DNA from: Takakia lepidozioides
Lineage: Eukaryota > Streptophyta > Takakiopsida > Takakiales > Takakiaceae
Reading direction: 5' to 3'
NCBI GenBank assembly: GCA_030704615.1
Contig: CM060732.1
Location: 30,051,053-30,115,052 of the forward strand
DNA: 64,000 nt
The translations under genes and the position numbers were made by a program. The notes under the pieces are model-generated. The model had not been told where the DNA came from, did no database searches, and worked only from the letters and a program-made list of their open reading frames with translations. Positions 46,272 through 58,008 of the stretch are shown piece by piece (positions within the stretch are counted from its first letter, which is position 1; each line of letters starts with the position of its first letter).

Positions 46272-48100
46272 TAGAGGGATATAATCTAAAACCCTCCGTT
46301 ACACCATAAGGCACACACACCGTAAGTAAGTTTTAGTCACGGAAAAAGCGAACATTGCTACTCAAGGAAGACTACTTATCGAACTGACAAGGCCCGAGGG
46401 CCTTTTGAGAGAACCTGCGTGTGAAGGCTTCTAGAGTCCAGTGTGAAACCGATCTTGAGTAGAAGCACGTATTAGCGGAAGTGGATGCTTTGAAGTATTG
46501 CTTGACGTGTTTCCAAATAGTATCCCTGTCAAATTCCAGGCGAGGCGGTGGATGGTACCAGGTCTCTCCAGTGTTGGGGGATTGCTTTTTCCAAACGCAG
46601 TGATCTTTCGAAGAGCTGTGGTATATGAGTCATTGACGGGCCCAAGTTGTCGGAAAGGTAGCTGACCTGCATTGCGTGAAGATGTCTGATGTCTGCACGG
46701 AGTTTGATCCATGCTTTCCTCGATTCAATTAGGAGGTCTTGATAGATAAGGGAGAGGAGAGAAGATATAGAGCAAGTTTTACTTGAGAAGTTTCCTCCGC
46801 CGTCGTGCGATACTAAGGTCGTTTCTGGGAACAGTAAAATAAACTAGTATTCACGTGGAGCCTACGCAGGATGGACCCGCAGCCAAAATGCTCATCGAGG
46901 GGCCTCTTAGCGTTGGCAAGGCAGATCTGCAGATGTCGAGCTGAACAATGAGAGAGATGGGAGAGTAGGGAGAAGGAGGGAGACCCTCGTGTAGGGAAGA
47001 AGGCAAGCATGAAGGGCTGAGGTCCTGTAGAAAGCATATGGTGAAGCTGGTATGAGCTGAGGAGACATATACTGTATTTACAGAAGGCGTGTAAGTAAAA
47101 AGGAGATACTATGGAGAAGTACCAGTTTTGTTTTGTTCCAGTTGTTTATGATTCAGGGAGGGAGAATTTGCAGTCATGTCCTGTTGATTTGTCCCCAGCT
47201 GTTACGTCAGTGGCATTTGATCCTATTCTGCCTCTGTTGAGGGTGCCTGTTCCTGCTGGCAAGGGTGATGAACCCTCGAAAGGGGCGTATGTGCTTGCCT
47301 TCAAACATGAGGAGAGCTGGCATCGTGCTTGGCACAAGTGTGAAGAAAAAGTTGTCGGACAGTGTGAGGTACACCTCTATAGTCTCCTTCTACCCTCTCA
47401 TGAGGCTCCGGAGAAACTACGTAAAGGATCTGTTGCCTCCCAACAATGGCAAGCCCTCTTTTGAATACGAACCCATTTTCTCTCATGATGCAACAATAGC
47501 CACACTTGTCACATCTGTTTCCAGCCAGAGGGTAGAGCAGCAGGGTTGGAATCTTTCCAAACTCTTTGATGAGAAAGCTGGTACACATATTAGGAAGTTT
47601 AGGGAACGGACATCCACACAAGGTGGGGATAATATTGTTTAGTTTCCTATCTGTTCCATCGTTCATGTTCTTTAGTGTACAGGCACCATATGGTGGTCTT
47701 TCATAGCCCCCATGATGTTTCATGGCAGGCCCGAGCAAGGATGGGTTGCTCAATGCCAACGCATGTCGGCCACCCTGGTGGAAGGCATATTTTCCTTTCT
47801 TAAAGTCAAGGATGGATGAAGTCTCAGATAGGGAAGCTTGTGAAGAGAGAGAGATGATGGCGTGCCTGGCAGTGTGAGGGATGCACAAAATATTCTCAGG
47901 ACACTTGTGAACCAGTATTTGCGGACATGAGAATTGCTGCACCTGGACAATCAATTGACCCTTGGTTTAGCCTGCTGCTATTGAGGGGCTGGGTAGGGGG
48001 TCTGATTCGGCCTGAATTTGACTATAAAAACTTGCACATGGAACAAATGAATTTTGGGATGATCTTCAGTGCTTCTTTAGAGAGAAATTCAAATTGTAAA
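46272..48100 (+). repeat. Direct duplication, copy A (unidentified gene, decayed)
   Basis: Copy A is homologous to 59884-61396, starting with AATCTAAAACCCT...TTACACCATAAGGCACAC. It contains an exon-like block (47211-47366: LPLLRVPVPAGKGDEPSKGA, YVLAFKHEESWHRAWHKCEE) with a GTACAC donor, then RVEQQGWNLSKLFDEKAGTH (about 47532-47621) and a block ending DTCEPVFADMRIAAPGQSID. It has 624 bp (46587-47210) that copy B lacks, including MEKYQFCFVPVVYDSGREN. It lacks about 253 bp and 30 bp present in copy B. The frame is lost in the third block. No family recognised. Confidence 0.7.
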
Positions 48101-48109
48101 ACCTTATAG

Positions 48110-49380
48110 CGAAATGTGTATTGGCTTTCCTTGTGAATTTATGGGACAGCAGGTGCCATGTAAAGATGTACAGATGGGAACCCTACTTCAATTCCATCTA
48201 CTGGTCCTTTGCTGCATGGCTCTTGCATCTGATTCATATTCCTGCAGAGAAATCAGTGACCCTTCAAATGTGTGTGAGGGCCTAAGTTACTGGTAAAGCA
48301 TACCTTGGTGGAAAACTTAGAAACAGAACTTTGAAGTTTCTGTTGCATCTAACCTTCCAGAGGTGCCAGAGAGTAGAGCTTCTAAGCTATTCAAAGACAG
48401 GGCAGGTAAGGGCTTTCTGTTTCGAGCTGGGAATTGCATGTCACTGACACTTGCTGGGCATCATGGTTATCTCAGATTTGATTCTGAAAGAAAACCCTAA
48501 CAGATGGTTGAATGAAAGTGGGTCAATGGCTTTCTGTTTCATACTGAACCTACAATGAAGCTAAAATTCCAGGTCTGCAAAGGCTTCTGAATGATGATCC
48601 ATGTTCTAGTGCCCCAAGAATGGAGACTTGATTGCACTGGCACTACCTATTAATCCTCCTATTCCACTAATGTGTGGGCGAGTACAATCCTTCACACCTT
48701 TTCCTGGACTCTAGCTTTGCCAAGAATTTCCTCCATTACAAAAAACTCCCATGGTTTTTAAGGATGGAGGTTGTGGGCGAGTCTCCAGCCAACATCCAAT
48801 GCGCTATGCACTGATGGCTGGAGATCAGCAGTATGGACAGTTCCCTGCATCTTTGTCAGCAATTATTGAGAAGTGTCTCAGAGTTGAGAAGATTCAAGGT
48901 GGTAAAGTGATCCCAAACTTGATGAGTTTTAAGAAGCTTGAAAACTTCATTTCTGCATCAAATTTGCAAAAAGATTCATAGAGCGAGGAAGCTATTTGTA
49001 CCACAGTTGTCAACAATGAAGGGAAGTATGATGTTGATGATGATGAAGGTATCGATGCTGCAAAAGTTCCGTGGGTGGGTAAGTTGTACTGGCCTTCCAG
49101 TTCTTAGCTGTAGCCTTTTTCAGAATGGCGCTGAATGTGTCATCCTTGGCATTCACAAGCCAGCCTGTAACAACTCCCAAAATATCAACTCCAAAGAAAA
49201 ATTTCCAGCTATATTGACTGGTATACTGACTGTTGGGGCAGATTATACAGGCTACTGCTAGCGTCCACAAAAGACTCTTTCAGAAAACAGCCCATGCACC
49301 ACTAACCACACAGTGCCCATTAACACAGTCATTTCAAAACCAAAGGTGTCTTCCTCTGACCGATCCACTTTCTGGGTTGC
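48110..49380 (+). other. Stretch with two small ORFs, no recognised gene
   Basis: 48114-48296 reads LLQFHLLVLCCMALASDSYS then CREISDPSNVCEGLSYW, a signal-peptide-like start with cysteines. 48751-48981 reads GDQQYGQFPASLSAIIEKCL. Neither has splice neighbours that clearly extend it. Low support. Confidence 0.25.
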
Positions 49381-49382
49381 CT

Positions 49383-51330
49383 TCATGCACGCAACTTCTG
49401 CTGCTTCACCCTAATTGGGATATTTAAACCTAAATGCATGGTGAAATTTTCAGGCAAAGCTCTCCTTGCAATTGCCGTCGACTCCTCTGAGTCGTATACA
49501 ACTTGTAAACATGAATGATCTCTGTAATGCACTGCTTGAGATGTACTGACAACTAACCAATGAGGGCATCCGAATCTTGAAGGATTGTTGTGGAAGGCAG
49601 CTCCTTGACGGACTTCCGGGCACTCAGCCACCTCCCCAGCTGCGGCAATCCATGCCATGTCAGCAATCCTGCTGAGATTGTTCCAGCTCGACTGCGCTCG
49701 TTCTGTGAGCTGCGACACCACAAAAGCTACAATCAGGTCCCATTTTGGACCGTCCACTAACTAGGCTTTGTAAGCCCAGATTGTTGTTTGAGTGTAGCAT
49801 GCTACAACCATAAAAATCCTGCCTTCAGGCCTTATGGCATTGGTTACTGATCCACTGATGAGAGCCCTTTCTTGACCATTCTTCCAAAATACTTACCGGA
49901 AAAAAGCAACAGCTCGACGGGTAACTGCAAGACGCTTTAGAAGCCAAACACCATCCTCCCTTCAAGAATTGCCCGACTCCTGTGCTTCTTCAAAAGCCCG
50001 AAATTTAGAGGCTCAACCAGTACTGACTCAAAAAGCACCCCTCTCAGTGTCGCCTCCTCATTAGCATCCTGCCGCCATGACCATAAAAAGCAATAGACAA
50101 CACCTTCAATGAGAATCACCAAGAATACAGAGAGGCACTTCTTAAATGGCAGGCGGTGTATGTTAATTGAGAAAAAAAGTTCAACAGCCCTTAGATTGTT
50201 TCATAACGGACCCGGGATGAAGATCAGAAGAAGGTGGTTAATTTGAAATGTCTACCTGGTGTACAATGCAGAGGGAGGACTAAGAGCCTACCAGAATATG
50301 GAGGAGCGGAAGAGGAGCGTCAAGCAGCAAATCCAGTAACATATCTGGCCCCCAACCACACAAATTGGATCATTTCAATACAGTAGTCTAGCTGTACTGC
50401 TTAGAAGAGTCTGGCAGATACAAAAGCAGTAAAACAAGCCTGTAAAAGGAACATGCTATGGTAAGAAGAGTTCCAAAATGGTGCAATGCTGACTTTTACA
50501 CTGGCCTTTCTTAACCTGCTCCATTTCATAACATTTGAAATCCTTTATTACTGGGCATCATAAATTAGTGGTCTTGCTGCCGCATTTCCTGGTGTTTTTA
50601 ATTTCGCCGATTGTTAGGTGAGCCACAAATCTGGCTGCTCAGCTTGCTACTCTGGTAAGATGTTCAAAACAACTTACCTGATACACAGAGCGTACTCGCA
50701 GAATGAACCACCATATTCTTTAACTTGTCCTCAAGCTCATGTTTTCCCACATCGAAACATTTAAACTGTTTCTTCAACCGGCTCCGCCAATCCACCATCT
50801 CGATCATGAGTTGCAACACAGCTATTTCAGCTATCACAACATCTGCTAAGCGGGCAATGTCAGCACTCTCGCTCCATGGCAACTTTTGCATTCCCTTTGT
50901 CACAACTGGGAAACAAGGAGATATAGATATCTGGGGGAGCTGGCTCTCACTAGCTAAATTCACCAAAGGTGGTCCGAAGGGGATACCGCCAAAGTTCTTT
51001 TCCCTCCGTTGGCAGAGAACCATGAACCCCAAAACCTGTCGCACCAACTCTTTCAACTTCTGCAGCACTTTTCTCCAACTTTTGCCCATGCCTTCTCCTG
51101 AGTCCCCTCTTTTTGATTCCTCAAGAAATCCAATCACTTCACTTGCTGAGACAACTGCCTCAAAAATGAAGGACACGACAAGATCCAAGGTCACAATAGC
51201 TGTGAGTCCATTAATATATCCTGCAGTCATCTTCATGAGAGAGAGTAGCAGACTGCGGGCCACAGATATCCAGAAGAGCTCCAGTCCAATCCCCTCTTAT
51301 TGTCTTCCACTACTCCGTTGGCTATAAGTC
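49383..51330 (-). CDS. Unidentified multi-exon gene, minus strand
   Basis: The 5' block runs on the minus strand from about 51300 to a donor at 50678 (TCAG-GTAAGT). It reads IGLELFWISVARSLLLSLMK, NGLTAIVTLDLVVSFIFEAV, then a soluble helical part (KLPWSESADIARLADVVIAE). A second block (about 50160-49900) reads LSVFLVILIEGVVYCFLWSW, then EDGVWLLKRLAVTRRAVAFF before a GTAAGT donor, with one apparent frameshift. A third block (49757-49630) reads VDGPKWDLIVAFVVSQLTER, then DMAWIAAAGE before GTGGCT. Hydrophobic segments suggest a membrane or solenoid protein. The antisense 200-codon frame is less protein-like. Function unknown. Confidence 0.4.
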
Positions 51331-51349
51331 CTTTCCCTATACTTACAAA

Positions 51350-53790
51350 GGTCCACATTAACGAAAGTGGTGGGTTATTTCACGCATGCAGGAGACGAAC
51401 CACAACATCACGCCATTCCCTTCCCTGCAATGAGGATTGTAAGACAGTGAGGAATAAAACAATGACCAAACACATCGTTCGCCAAGGCCTTGAGCAACCA
51501 ACTGCTCAAACGGTGGTAGACATGCTCGCACCGGTGCCGGAAGAAGATCTCGTGCAGAGCGGAGATGCTGCTGGAAGGGTAAAATGTCACTGTTGACATG
51601 TGCAACGGCGTCCATAAGGATGGGATGATGGTCACAGAGAAATCCTCAAGCAAGGCCTGGCGCCACCAACGCCCAACTGCCGAGGAAAGCTGACGGGGCG
51701 GTAGTGAAAGTGGACAAAAGACCCACACCACCGGAAGAGACGGGCAGGGTGGCTTGCTGTCGTGGCAAAAGTCCCTGAGCACCCTCCAGAACTCCTGGTC
51801 CTAACAATCTTCCGAAGATAGTCATCATGGTAGTATCAAACCCAGATAAGAGGTGTAGGAAATCTGGGCTGGGTGGAACAGTGCGCAAGAGAGGAGTGCA
51901 TCTTCCAAGAAGGACGTTGTGAACTTGGTGGTGCCAAAAGAGACTCCCAAGATTCTGATGCCATGGGGCGGAGCAATGAAGTGAGCAGGGATGACAAAAT
52001 CTGCAGGGAGACCGGACGGAGACCACACCGCACATTTGCGAGGTTGCACTGAAAGGCCCACGGCAGAGAGTTGGGTGACAAAATGATGGTAAACTGAAAG
52101 TACATGTGAGGCAGGGCCTACAATGTGCGTGTCGTCTGTCACCGACGGAAAAAGACAAGATGAGTGTACTTGTGCAGAAGCCGTGAGGGCGCGGACGTGA
52201 GCCATGGCAAACAAAGGTCCTCCTAAAGGGTCGCCTTGGCGGGTCCCAACCTTGGACTGAATGATGGAGCACTCACCTAGACGAGAATGATGACTATAGA
52301 ATAAATGCATAGAATAATCGAACAAACGGAATGAGCTGGTGGAAATCTCCTCCGGCTGAACGGAGCTCCTGAAAGATAGCCGCTCGTGATACAATGTTGA
52401 AAGCGTTGGTGACGTCGACCTGGAGAACCATCCAATCCGGATGAAGATCAAGAGCTGCACGAATCCCCTAAACCACCGCCTCACAACCTCTTGGAGTGGC
52501 GACCTCGAACTGGTGAGGAAAGAGGTCTTCGGAGAAGGCATCTCGAAATTGAAGACAAAGTGAGCGGCTGACAAGGCGGTAAAGAACCTCTACAACTGTG
52601 ATAGGGCGGATGCCAGTACCTGAGGATTTGTTCATAGCCAACAATCTGGAGGCCCCCAGGAGACAGGCCAGGATACAGCCAGCAGCAATAAAAGAGCAAA
52701 TCTGAAATAGCTGAGAGAAGCCACTAGCAGAGTCTTGTGGAGAGAAACAGTCGCGTAAGTGCTCATACAGGAGACCGGAAGGACCTGCCGCTGCAAGATG
52801 ATGACTGCGCGTGATAGCCTGAGTGAAGACCTCCCGATCTAGCTTGAGATCCTGGTCTGGCTCGAAGTCCTCGACAAAAAGCGGCAGAATATCCTGAGCT
52901 GATGGGTGAAGGGCTTCGAGGGCAGTGACAGTATCCGCTGATGGAGGCGCTGGTGTGGAAGGTGCTAAAGCCTTGGCCGTGCGTGAGTACTCGCCAACGT
53001 GGCCTAACATGAGACTATTATGAAGTCGCCTGTGGGCCGATGAGGGTGGCTGCGTGGAGAAAGCGGGAGGGGCGCGTGCCGCAAGGGCTAGTGCCCGTAA
53101 TTGATGCTCATCTTGCAGACTCTCCCAATCTCCAGATAAAAAACGGCAAAAACGGATGCGCGTCTCTCTGTGCCCTGACTGACCGCCACGAGGGGGCAAA
53201 ACCAAAAACCACTAAGGAAATAACAAGAAAAGATACCATGCTGGTATATCAGCAGGATCACAAGCCAGCCTGCCTAAGGGCAGACGGAGTGCCAGTTGGA
53301 CCTCATGACGCAGTGCCACCGGAATTCTTGTATAAAGACGAGGCCTTGGCAGTCCTAGCTGAAATGTGCCCAGTACACCTAGAGCTGAAAGCCAATGTCA
53401 TGCAACGGCAAGAGGTGGCGCGTGCAAGACACTAGGTTGAAATGGAGAAATACCATTTGTGTGGGACAGTTGAAGAGCCGCACATGTGCGCTAGTGTCGC
53501 GTAAGCCCTCTGATGCACGCAAAAAGACGACCGCAAGCTGGGCATGGGGTACGGTCTGATGGGATAGGCGCCTGCTGTTGGGGTAAGAGTGATGGGGTCG
53601 GTAATGCATGTTGCACAACTGGAGAAGAAATTGGGGTGAGCTCATAAGCCCACTGCCCATTCACCAGGTCGGATTCAGAAATTTTTCTAAGCCCTTGTTC
53701 ATCTACCGTGGCGGACCTTCTAGCGGACTGGGCAGACCCTCCAGCAAGCCAATGAGCGGACTGGCACCTCTCCAGCAAACTAGGCAGACC
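51350..53790 (-). mobile_element. LINE-type (non-LTR) retroelement, decayed, with N-terminal C2H2-like finger
   Basis: Read on the minus strand: a zinc-finger-like CPACGRLFACIRGLTRH (about 53545-53494), a proline-rich linker, then reverse transcriptase. The RT pieces are LAAAGPSGLLYEHLRDCF (about 52800-52747), RPITVVEVLYRLVSRSL, VLQVDVTNAFNIVSRAAIF (motif A, 52425-52370), KVGTRQGDPLGGPLFAM (52250-52205) and VTDDTHIVGPASHVL (52140-52096, where xADD is normal). The end region (51800-51640) reads LPVSSGGVGLLSTFTTAPSA, typical of the C-terminal part. The frame is broken by a TAG at 52468 (a CAG-type site) and several shifts. No endonuclease domain or poly(A) tail is evident. Confidence 0.78.
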
Positions 53791-53865
53791 CTACTCCAAC
53801 CGGCAGACCCTCCAAGCATACCCTCCTCCAGCCTTGGACCCTCCAGACAGACCCTTCGACAAAAT
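53690..53865. repeat. GCAGACCCTCCAGC word array upstream of the LINE
   Basis: About eight imperfect copies of GGCAGACCCTCC / CCTCCAGCAAAC. The AGACCCT core is shared with the MULE intron minisatellite at 570-800. It sits at the 5' side of the minus-strand LINE. Confidence 0.65.
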
Positions 53866-54025
53866 ATATATTTAATAACATAAATTACTGCCACAATACA
53901 ACCTGACGAGATTTGTACACCAAAAACCTTGTGTTTATAATTCATTGCTCTTAACCACCACACTACCCGCCACTTTATATAAACTATTGCAATAACTAAT
54001 GTTTTATGTGCACTAGGGCTTCGCG

Positions 54026-54277
54026 TTGCTCCGCACTACTAGCGACGATTCTAAGACCTATGTTCAATTTTTACAAAAAGGGGCGAGTCATTCCCATGGT
54101 GTTACATGCATACACTCTGTATTTCATTGTTTTTCGGAAGAAGAACGGAGGAGTGTTGCCGAAGCTATCAATGAAAAGAGGGCTGAAATTTTGCTGGTCC
54201 CTCCTCTTCGGCATCCCCAGAGTTTGACGAAACACATAAAGATTGCCACTAAGACTAAGCTGCATTACCATAGGTAG
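54026..54277 (+). pseudogene. Unidentified repeat-family protein fragment
   Basis: The ORF reads TCIHSVFHCFSEEERRSVAE, then AINEKRAEILLVPPLRHPQS and TKHIKIATKTKLHYHR before a stop. The C-terminal 50 residues look like a conserved basic domain, but I cannot name it. The adjoining 54618-55312 block (Pro/Ser/Arg-rich) may be its continuation after a SINE insertion. Confidence 0.35.
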
Positions 54278-54305
54278 ACACCCAAGACTTTCAAAAGAAA
54301 GAAAG

Positions 54306-54562
54306 AAAAAAAAAAAAAAAAAAAACAAAAACGGGAAGCTGCTTCTCGCAAACCAGGGCCTTCATTATGGTGAGGAGAAAATAACCTCTTTGATAAAGAT
54401 AAAGGTAAATTTTCTTTAATGTCCAATGAATCTATAGAGCCTACTACTCAACACAGCCCATCTAGAGGCCAATGGTCGGTTTGAAGGCACATGTTGAAGG
54501 ATTGAACCCAGGATCACTAACCGAGCACAAGGCTCATGGGACCCCGGGGGGTGTGTGGGGGG
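54306..54562 (-). mobile_element. SINE copy related to the one at 34.8-35.0 kb
   Basis: It has a B box on the minus strand (GGGTTCAATCC, 54509-54499), the shared core AGAGGTTATTTTCTCCTC (54389-54372) and a T run of ~20 at the low-coordinate end (54326-54307 on the minus strand). The A box is poorly kept. Order and orientation equal those of the 34.8 kb copy. Confidence 0.6.
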
Positions 54563-54617
54563 GGGGGTTGGGAAAAAGATCATACCACACCCGACAAGGT
54601 TGACTTTCTTCTTTTGC

Positions 54618-55312
54618 AGCGCCACCAAGTTAGTGGAGGTGTTGGCAGTAGTGACAGCGGTAGCAGCGCTAAGCGAGCAAGCGGGCGCTGTGCAACAGTG
54701 GGCCCCACGCCGGTCGGGCGGCCTCGATCGGCTCGTCCCCTAGCTCGTTCAGCCCCAACGCCGTACAGGCAGCCAGCTCTAGCCCTCACCACAACCCCTT
54801 TACTGCCTACTCCACCATCCCTGTCAGTTCGCTCCCCAGAGCAACGAGAGGTGCTGAACAGAGCCGCAACTGCTCCTGCTGGAAGACCTGCTCATCTTGA
54901 AAGACCCCAATGCCAACGTACCCCTACCCCTAGGTCACATGTTCCTGATGCGCACCAAAGTCCAAGCTCCAGACACCAAGTTCAAGAAGAGTCGCCCTCT
55001 TCACAACGGTCTTCTCCACCGCTGATTCCAAGTTCTTCCATTGACGCCCCACCGACCGAAGAACTTCCACAATGTCTATTGAGCTCTCCCCACTGCGCCT
55101 CTCAGATAGGGTTTGAGGTCCCACGCCAGTCACTTCTCCTCCAGGTTCTCCATCCCATTCTCGGCAGCGGCTTCAAGGCAATCCAACTCCTCTTGGTCAT
55201 GAGCCGTGCATTCATGACCCTATTATTAAAAAATGAGAGGCTTTTCTCCTTACTCCCCTTAATTAATAAAGTTTTCAGCCAAAATTATTCAATTAATTGG
55301 TTAAGCTTTTAA
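54618..55312 (+). pseudogene. Pro/Ser/Arg-rich ORF, repeat-family fragment
   Basis: After an acceptor-like TCTTCTTTTGCAG the frame reads RHQVSGGVGSSDSGSSAKRA, RPLARSAPTPYRQPALAL and QESPSSQRSSPPLIPSSS-like low-complexity sequence for about 200 codons. It ends in unrelated AT-rich DNA. A disordered region of an unidentified protein, or a composition effect. Confidence 0.3.
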
Positions 55313-55753
55313 GGTGTTTAATATCATAATAGAGATCAAAATTGAACAAGCTTTTATAGGCTACACTATTATTACAATATAAATGATTCACAATATATTC
55401 ACAATATAACATATATCTTCATTTGAAGTTTTGCCATACATTTTCATATCTTATATTTGTAGAGAAGTTGCTACATATTATAAACATGGGTAGCTTGTGT
55501 CCAAATGACCATTGAATGAAGAATATGTGCCTCAAAATTGCAAATCATAGACATTCTTTGTTAAAATTTTATAAAGATAAAAGTCCAAAATTAACCCTAA
55601 AATCCAAATATAACGAATATGACATGTCATATAATTTGCATGGCTTGGCAAGTACCTGCCTACTATTATTTTCTTCAAATTTGGGAGTTCATACCAATTA
55701 CATAGTCCATCTTGGTCAACGTTTTTTTTTTAAATTTAAGAACTTGAGCCACG

Positions 55754-56060
55754 TTGGCTCCTGACTGGCCTATGTTTGAGATTGAGCTTTCACAGAACCC
55801 AACACACGTCCAGTATATGAACAAAATGTTCTTTGTCTGGATGGCAACCACCGTTTGGTGCCCTGGATGGAGTACATCAGCAAGATGTATGAGGAGAACA
55901 AAGAGTGGCACTATCGGGTTCTGTCAATGGTCCTGGATCCGGAGGGGAAGTTTACGCAGCTTCTAACTGCAATGCACGATATCAACAAGAGTCTTGCCCA
56001 CTTCTTGCCTTCCATTTCATTGTTATGTCAATCTTCAAACTTTGTCAACTTACGTATTTG
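55754..56060 (+). pseudogene. Unidentified protein fragment, one frameshift
   Basis: The first frame reads NPTHVQYMNKMFFVWMATT. After a +1 shift near 55860 it continues VPWMEYISKMYEENKEWHYR, VLSMVLDPEGKFTQLLTAMH and DINKS. The well-formed helical sequence suggests an exon of a repeat-family gene, possibly the same as at 54.0-55.3 kb. Not identified. Confidence 0.35.
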
Positions 56061-56069
56061 TCGACTCGC

Positions 56070-56415
56070 AATTCAATTGAATTGTGGGGATGCGATCCAA
56101 TTGAATTGTAATCTATAGCTATTAATTTATTAGTTTATAAAACGTGTATTCAATTTTGTATATATGATAGGCGTATATCCCATCACATACATCATATTGC
56201 TTAAAAAATACAAGCTGCCAACCCTGCCCGTCTTTCCTTTCTGTCCGTGGCAAGGTGCCCTGCTCGCCAAGATGAAGCTCTCAACGAGAGAAGCTTGTAA
56301 GCGTTTTGATAGGAGGAGGAGAAGCAGCTGGAGTATTCAATTGAATTGCAGATGGACAATTGAATTGAATTGCGTGCGCACAATTCAATTCAATTGACGA
56401 CAGTTCAATTGATCA
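56070..56415. repeat. Self-complementary AATTCAATTG clusters
   Basis: Two clusters (56072-56115 and 56330-56415) repeat CAATTGAATTG / CAATTCAATTCAATTG, most units palindromic around CAATTG. Between them lies ordinary sequence with a short unsupported ORF. Confidence 0.75.
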
Positions 56416-56419
56416 AACC

Positions 56420-58000
56420 TAAACTCTATGGCATGTGATCTCAAACCGGTGGCTACTGTCAAGAATGTTTGATGAGTTTTATGCGAACTCAACTCATGTA
56501 GTGTTCGGTTTGTGGGAGCGACACGGGAGGTAATTTTTTCTAAGTAACAACGACATTGCATCATTGCAAAGCATGTTGTTGAGCGAAAATGCCTTCTGAA
56601 AGAATTGGACCTCAACCACAAAGACTCTACCCACTGCAGCATAGGCGAGACCTACACAAGCAAACCACTTTAGTGTACAAGAACAAACATAAATGAAAAA
56701 AACACCCGGAACATCTTAAAAGTTTCGTGTAGATCAGAACAAGGCAAAGAAGCCATGGAAACAAAGGCAACCAGCCTAGCACAACTCTATCACATGGATA
56801 CAATCCATTGACAAATATGACTAATCTTGTCCAAGATCAGCAACTCTGCTCAAACCTTCATGTGCCAATGCAAAGAGGTGGTGCAAGTCTGCTTACATCG
56901 AGGTGCATGACACAGATACTAGGCGGGTAAGCGAAACCTAAACGAGAATTCCCTCCATAGCTCGACCCCTAAGCGAAAGCGGGGAAGAGTTTGAACCCAA
57001 GGCTTTGCTCCTTGCGCTGGCAGGGTGGTAGGGTTTCTAGAAATCGATAGGCAAGATCATCCGGATCTAACAAACCGGAATGGCATGTGGCTCTTTCCGA
57101 TAGCTGTATAGGCAGCGTCCTCATTGTAGCGACATAATAGCATTAGGGAGGGCAGTAATGCGAAACAGTGCCATATTTTAACCCATAATTCCTTTGTAGA
57201 TTTCGTGAGGCCAATTTCTTCCTCGAAAAGTGGCAAAATTTCGCGCAAAAAAAACCCGCTGATCTTGGTGCTCCTTCCATCTCATTTCTGAGCTTTATTC
57301 GCAATAATTACAAATTACAATTGAAGGGAAGAAATAACTTAACTTGGATTTAACTTTGTTGATAGTGGATCACATCATATATAATGTACCAAAATGATCT
57401 AATTGAAACTCCGAAAGTATTGATATCAATCTTATAAGGAATTATGATACTAATAGTATGCCTTGTAAGAAGCTTCCATGTTCAATTTGAATTTTAATAT
57501 CACATTTTTCATAGGCCTCAATCAATTCTATATTCTTTAAAAAAATCTATATTCTAATAAAAAATAAAAAATCTAATGCTATGGCATAACATGTGTCACT
57601 TTTTTAAAGACGAGAATTGTCTCAAAATTGCCCATAGTATTCAGTATTTTATTTTCGTTGAAGTAAACTTTATTTATTATTATTATTATTTTTTGAGAAG
57701 CCTAAAGCAATTGAAAATAGATTATGGTTTTTTTGTTTTTTTTAATAGTTTTAGAGTAAGTTAGATTTTACTTCTTCTTTTATAGCAACGGATTTGGGTA
57801 AAGCAACGGTATTGGGCAGCCTTAGTAGGGTGACAGAGAGCAGCCCTTTGGAGCTCGGGAGTCAGCTTGTGGTGCACAGGCCATGGCGCAGCGACTGACT
57901 GGTTCACAGGATTCTCACCAAGGCTGTTTTGGAAGCCTTGCCAGATTCAATCAGCAGCCCTGGCAATCTTGATTCTCCAAGCTAGTCGCGCAAGGTCGCA
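56420..58000. other. AT-rich spacer without a gene
   Basis: No coding signal I would defend. A TTATTATTATTATT run lies at 57675, and 57300-57780 is strongly AT-rich. The PDZ gene begins at its right end. Confidence 0.45.
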
Positions 58001-58008
58001 GCTTGTCG

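Noticed and set aside
47301-47954. 217-codon minus-strand ORF inside copy A of the duplication
   Set aside because: It is antisense to the conserved exon-like blocks that recur in copy B. Copy B does not preserve it as one frame, and it has no motif.
50725-51327. 200-codon plus-strand ORF
   Set aside because: It is antisense to the more protein-like minus-strand frame, which has a good GTAAGT donor and hydrophobic segments. Its composition (Ser/Thr/Pro scattered) looks like a shadow.
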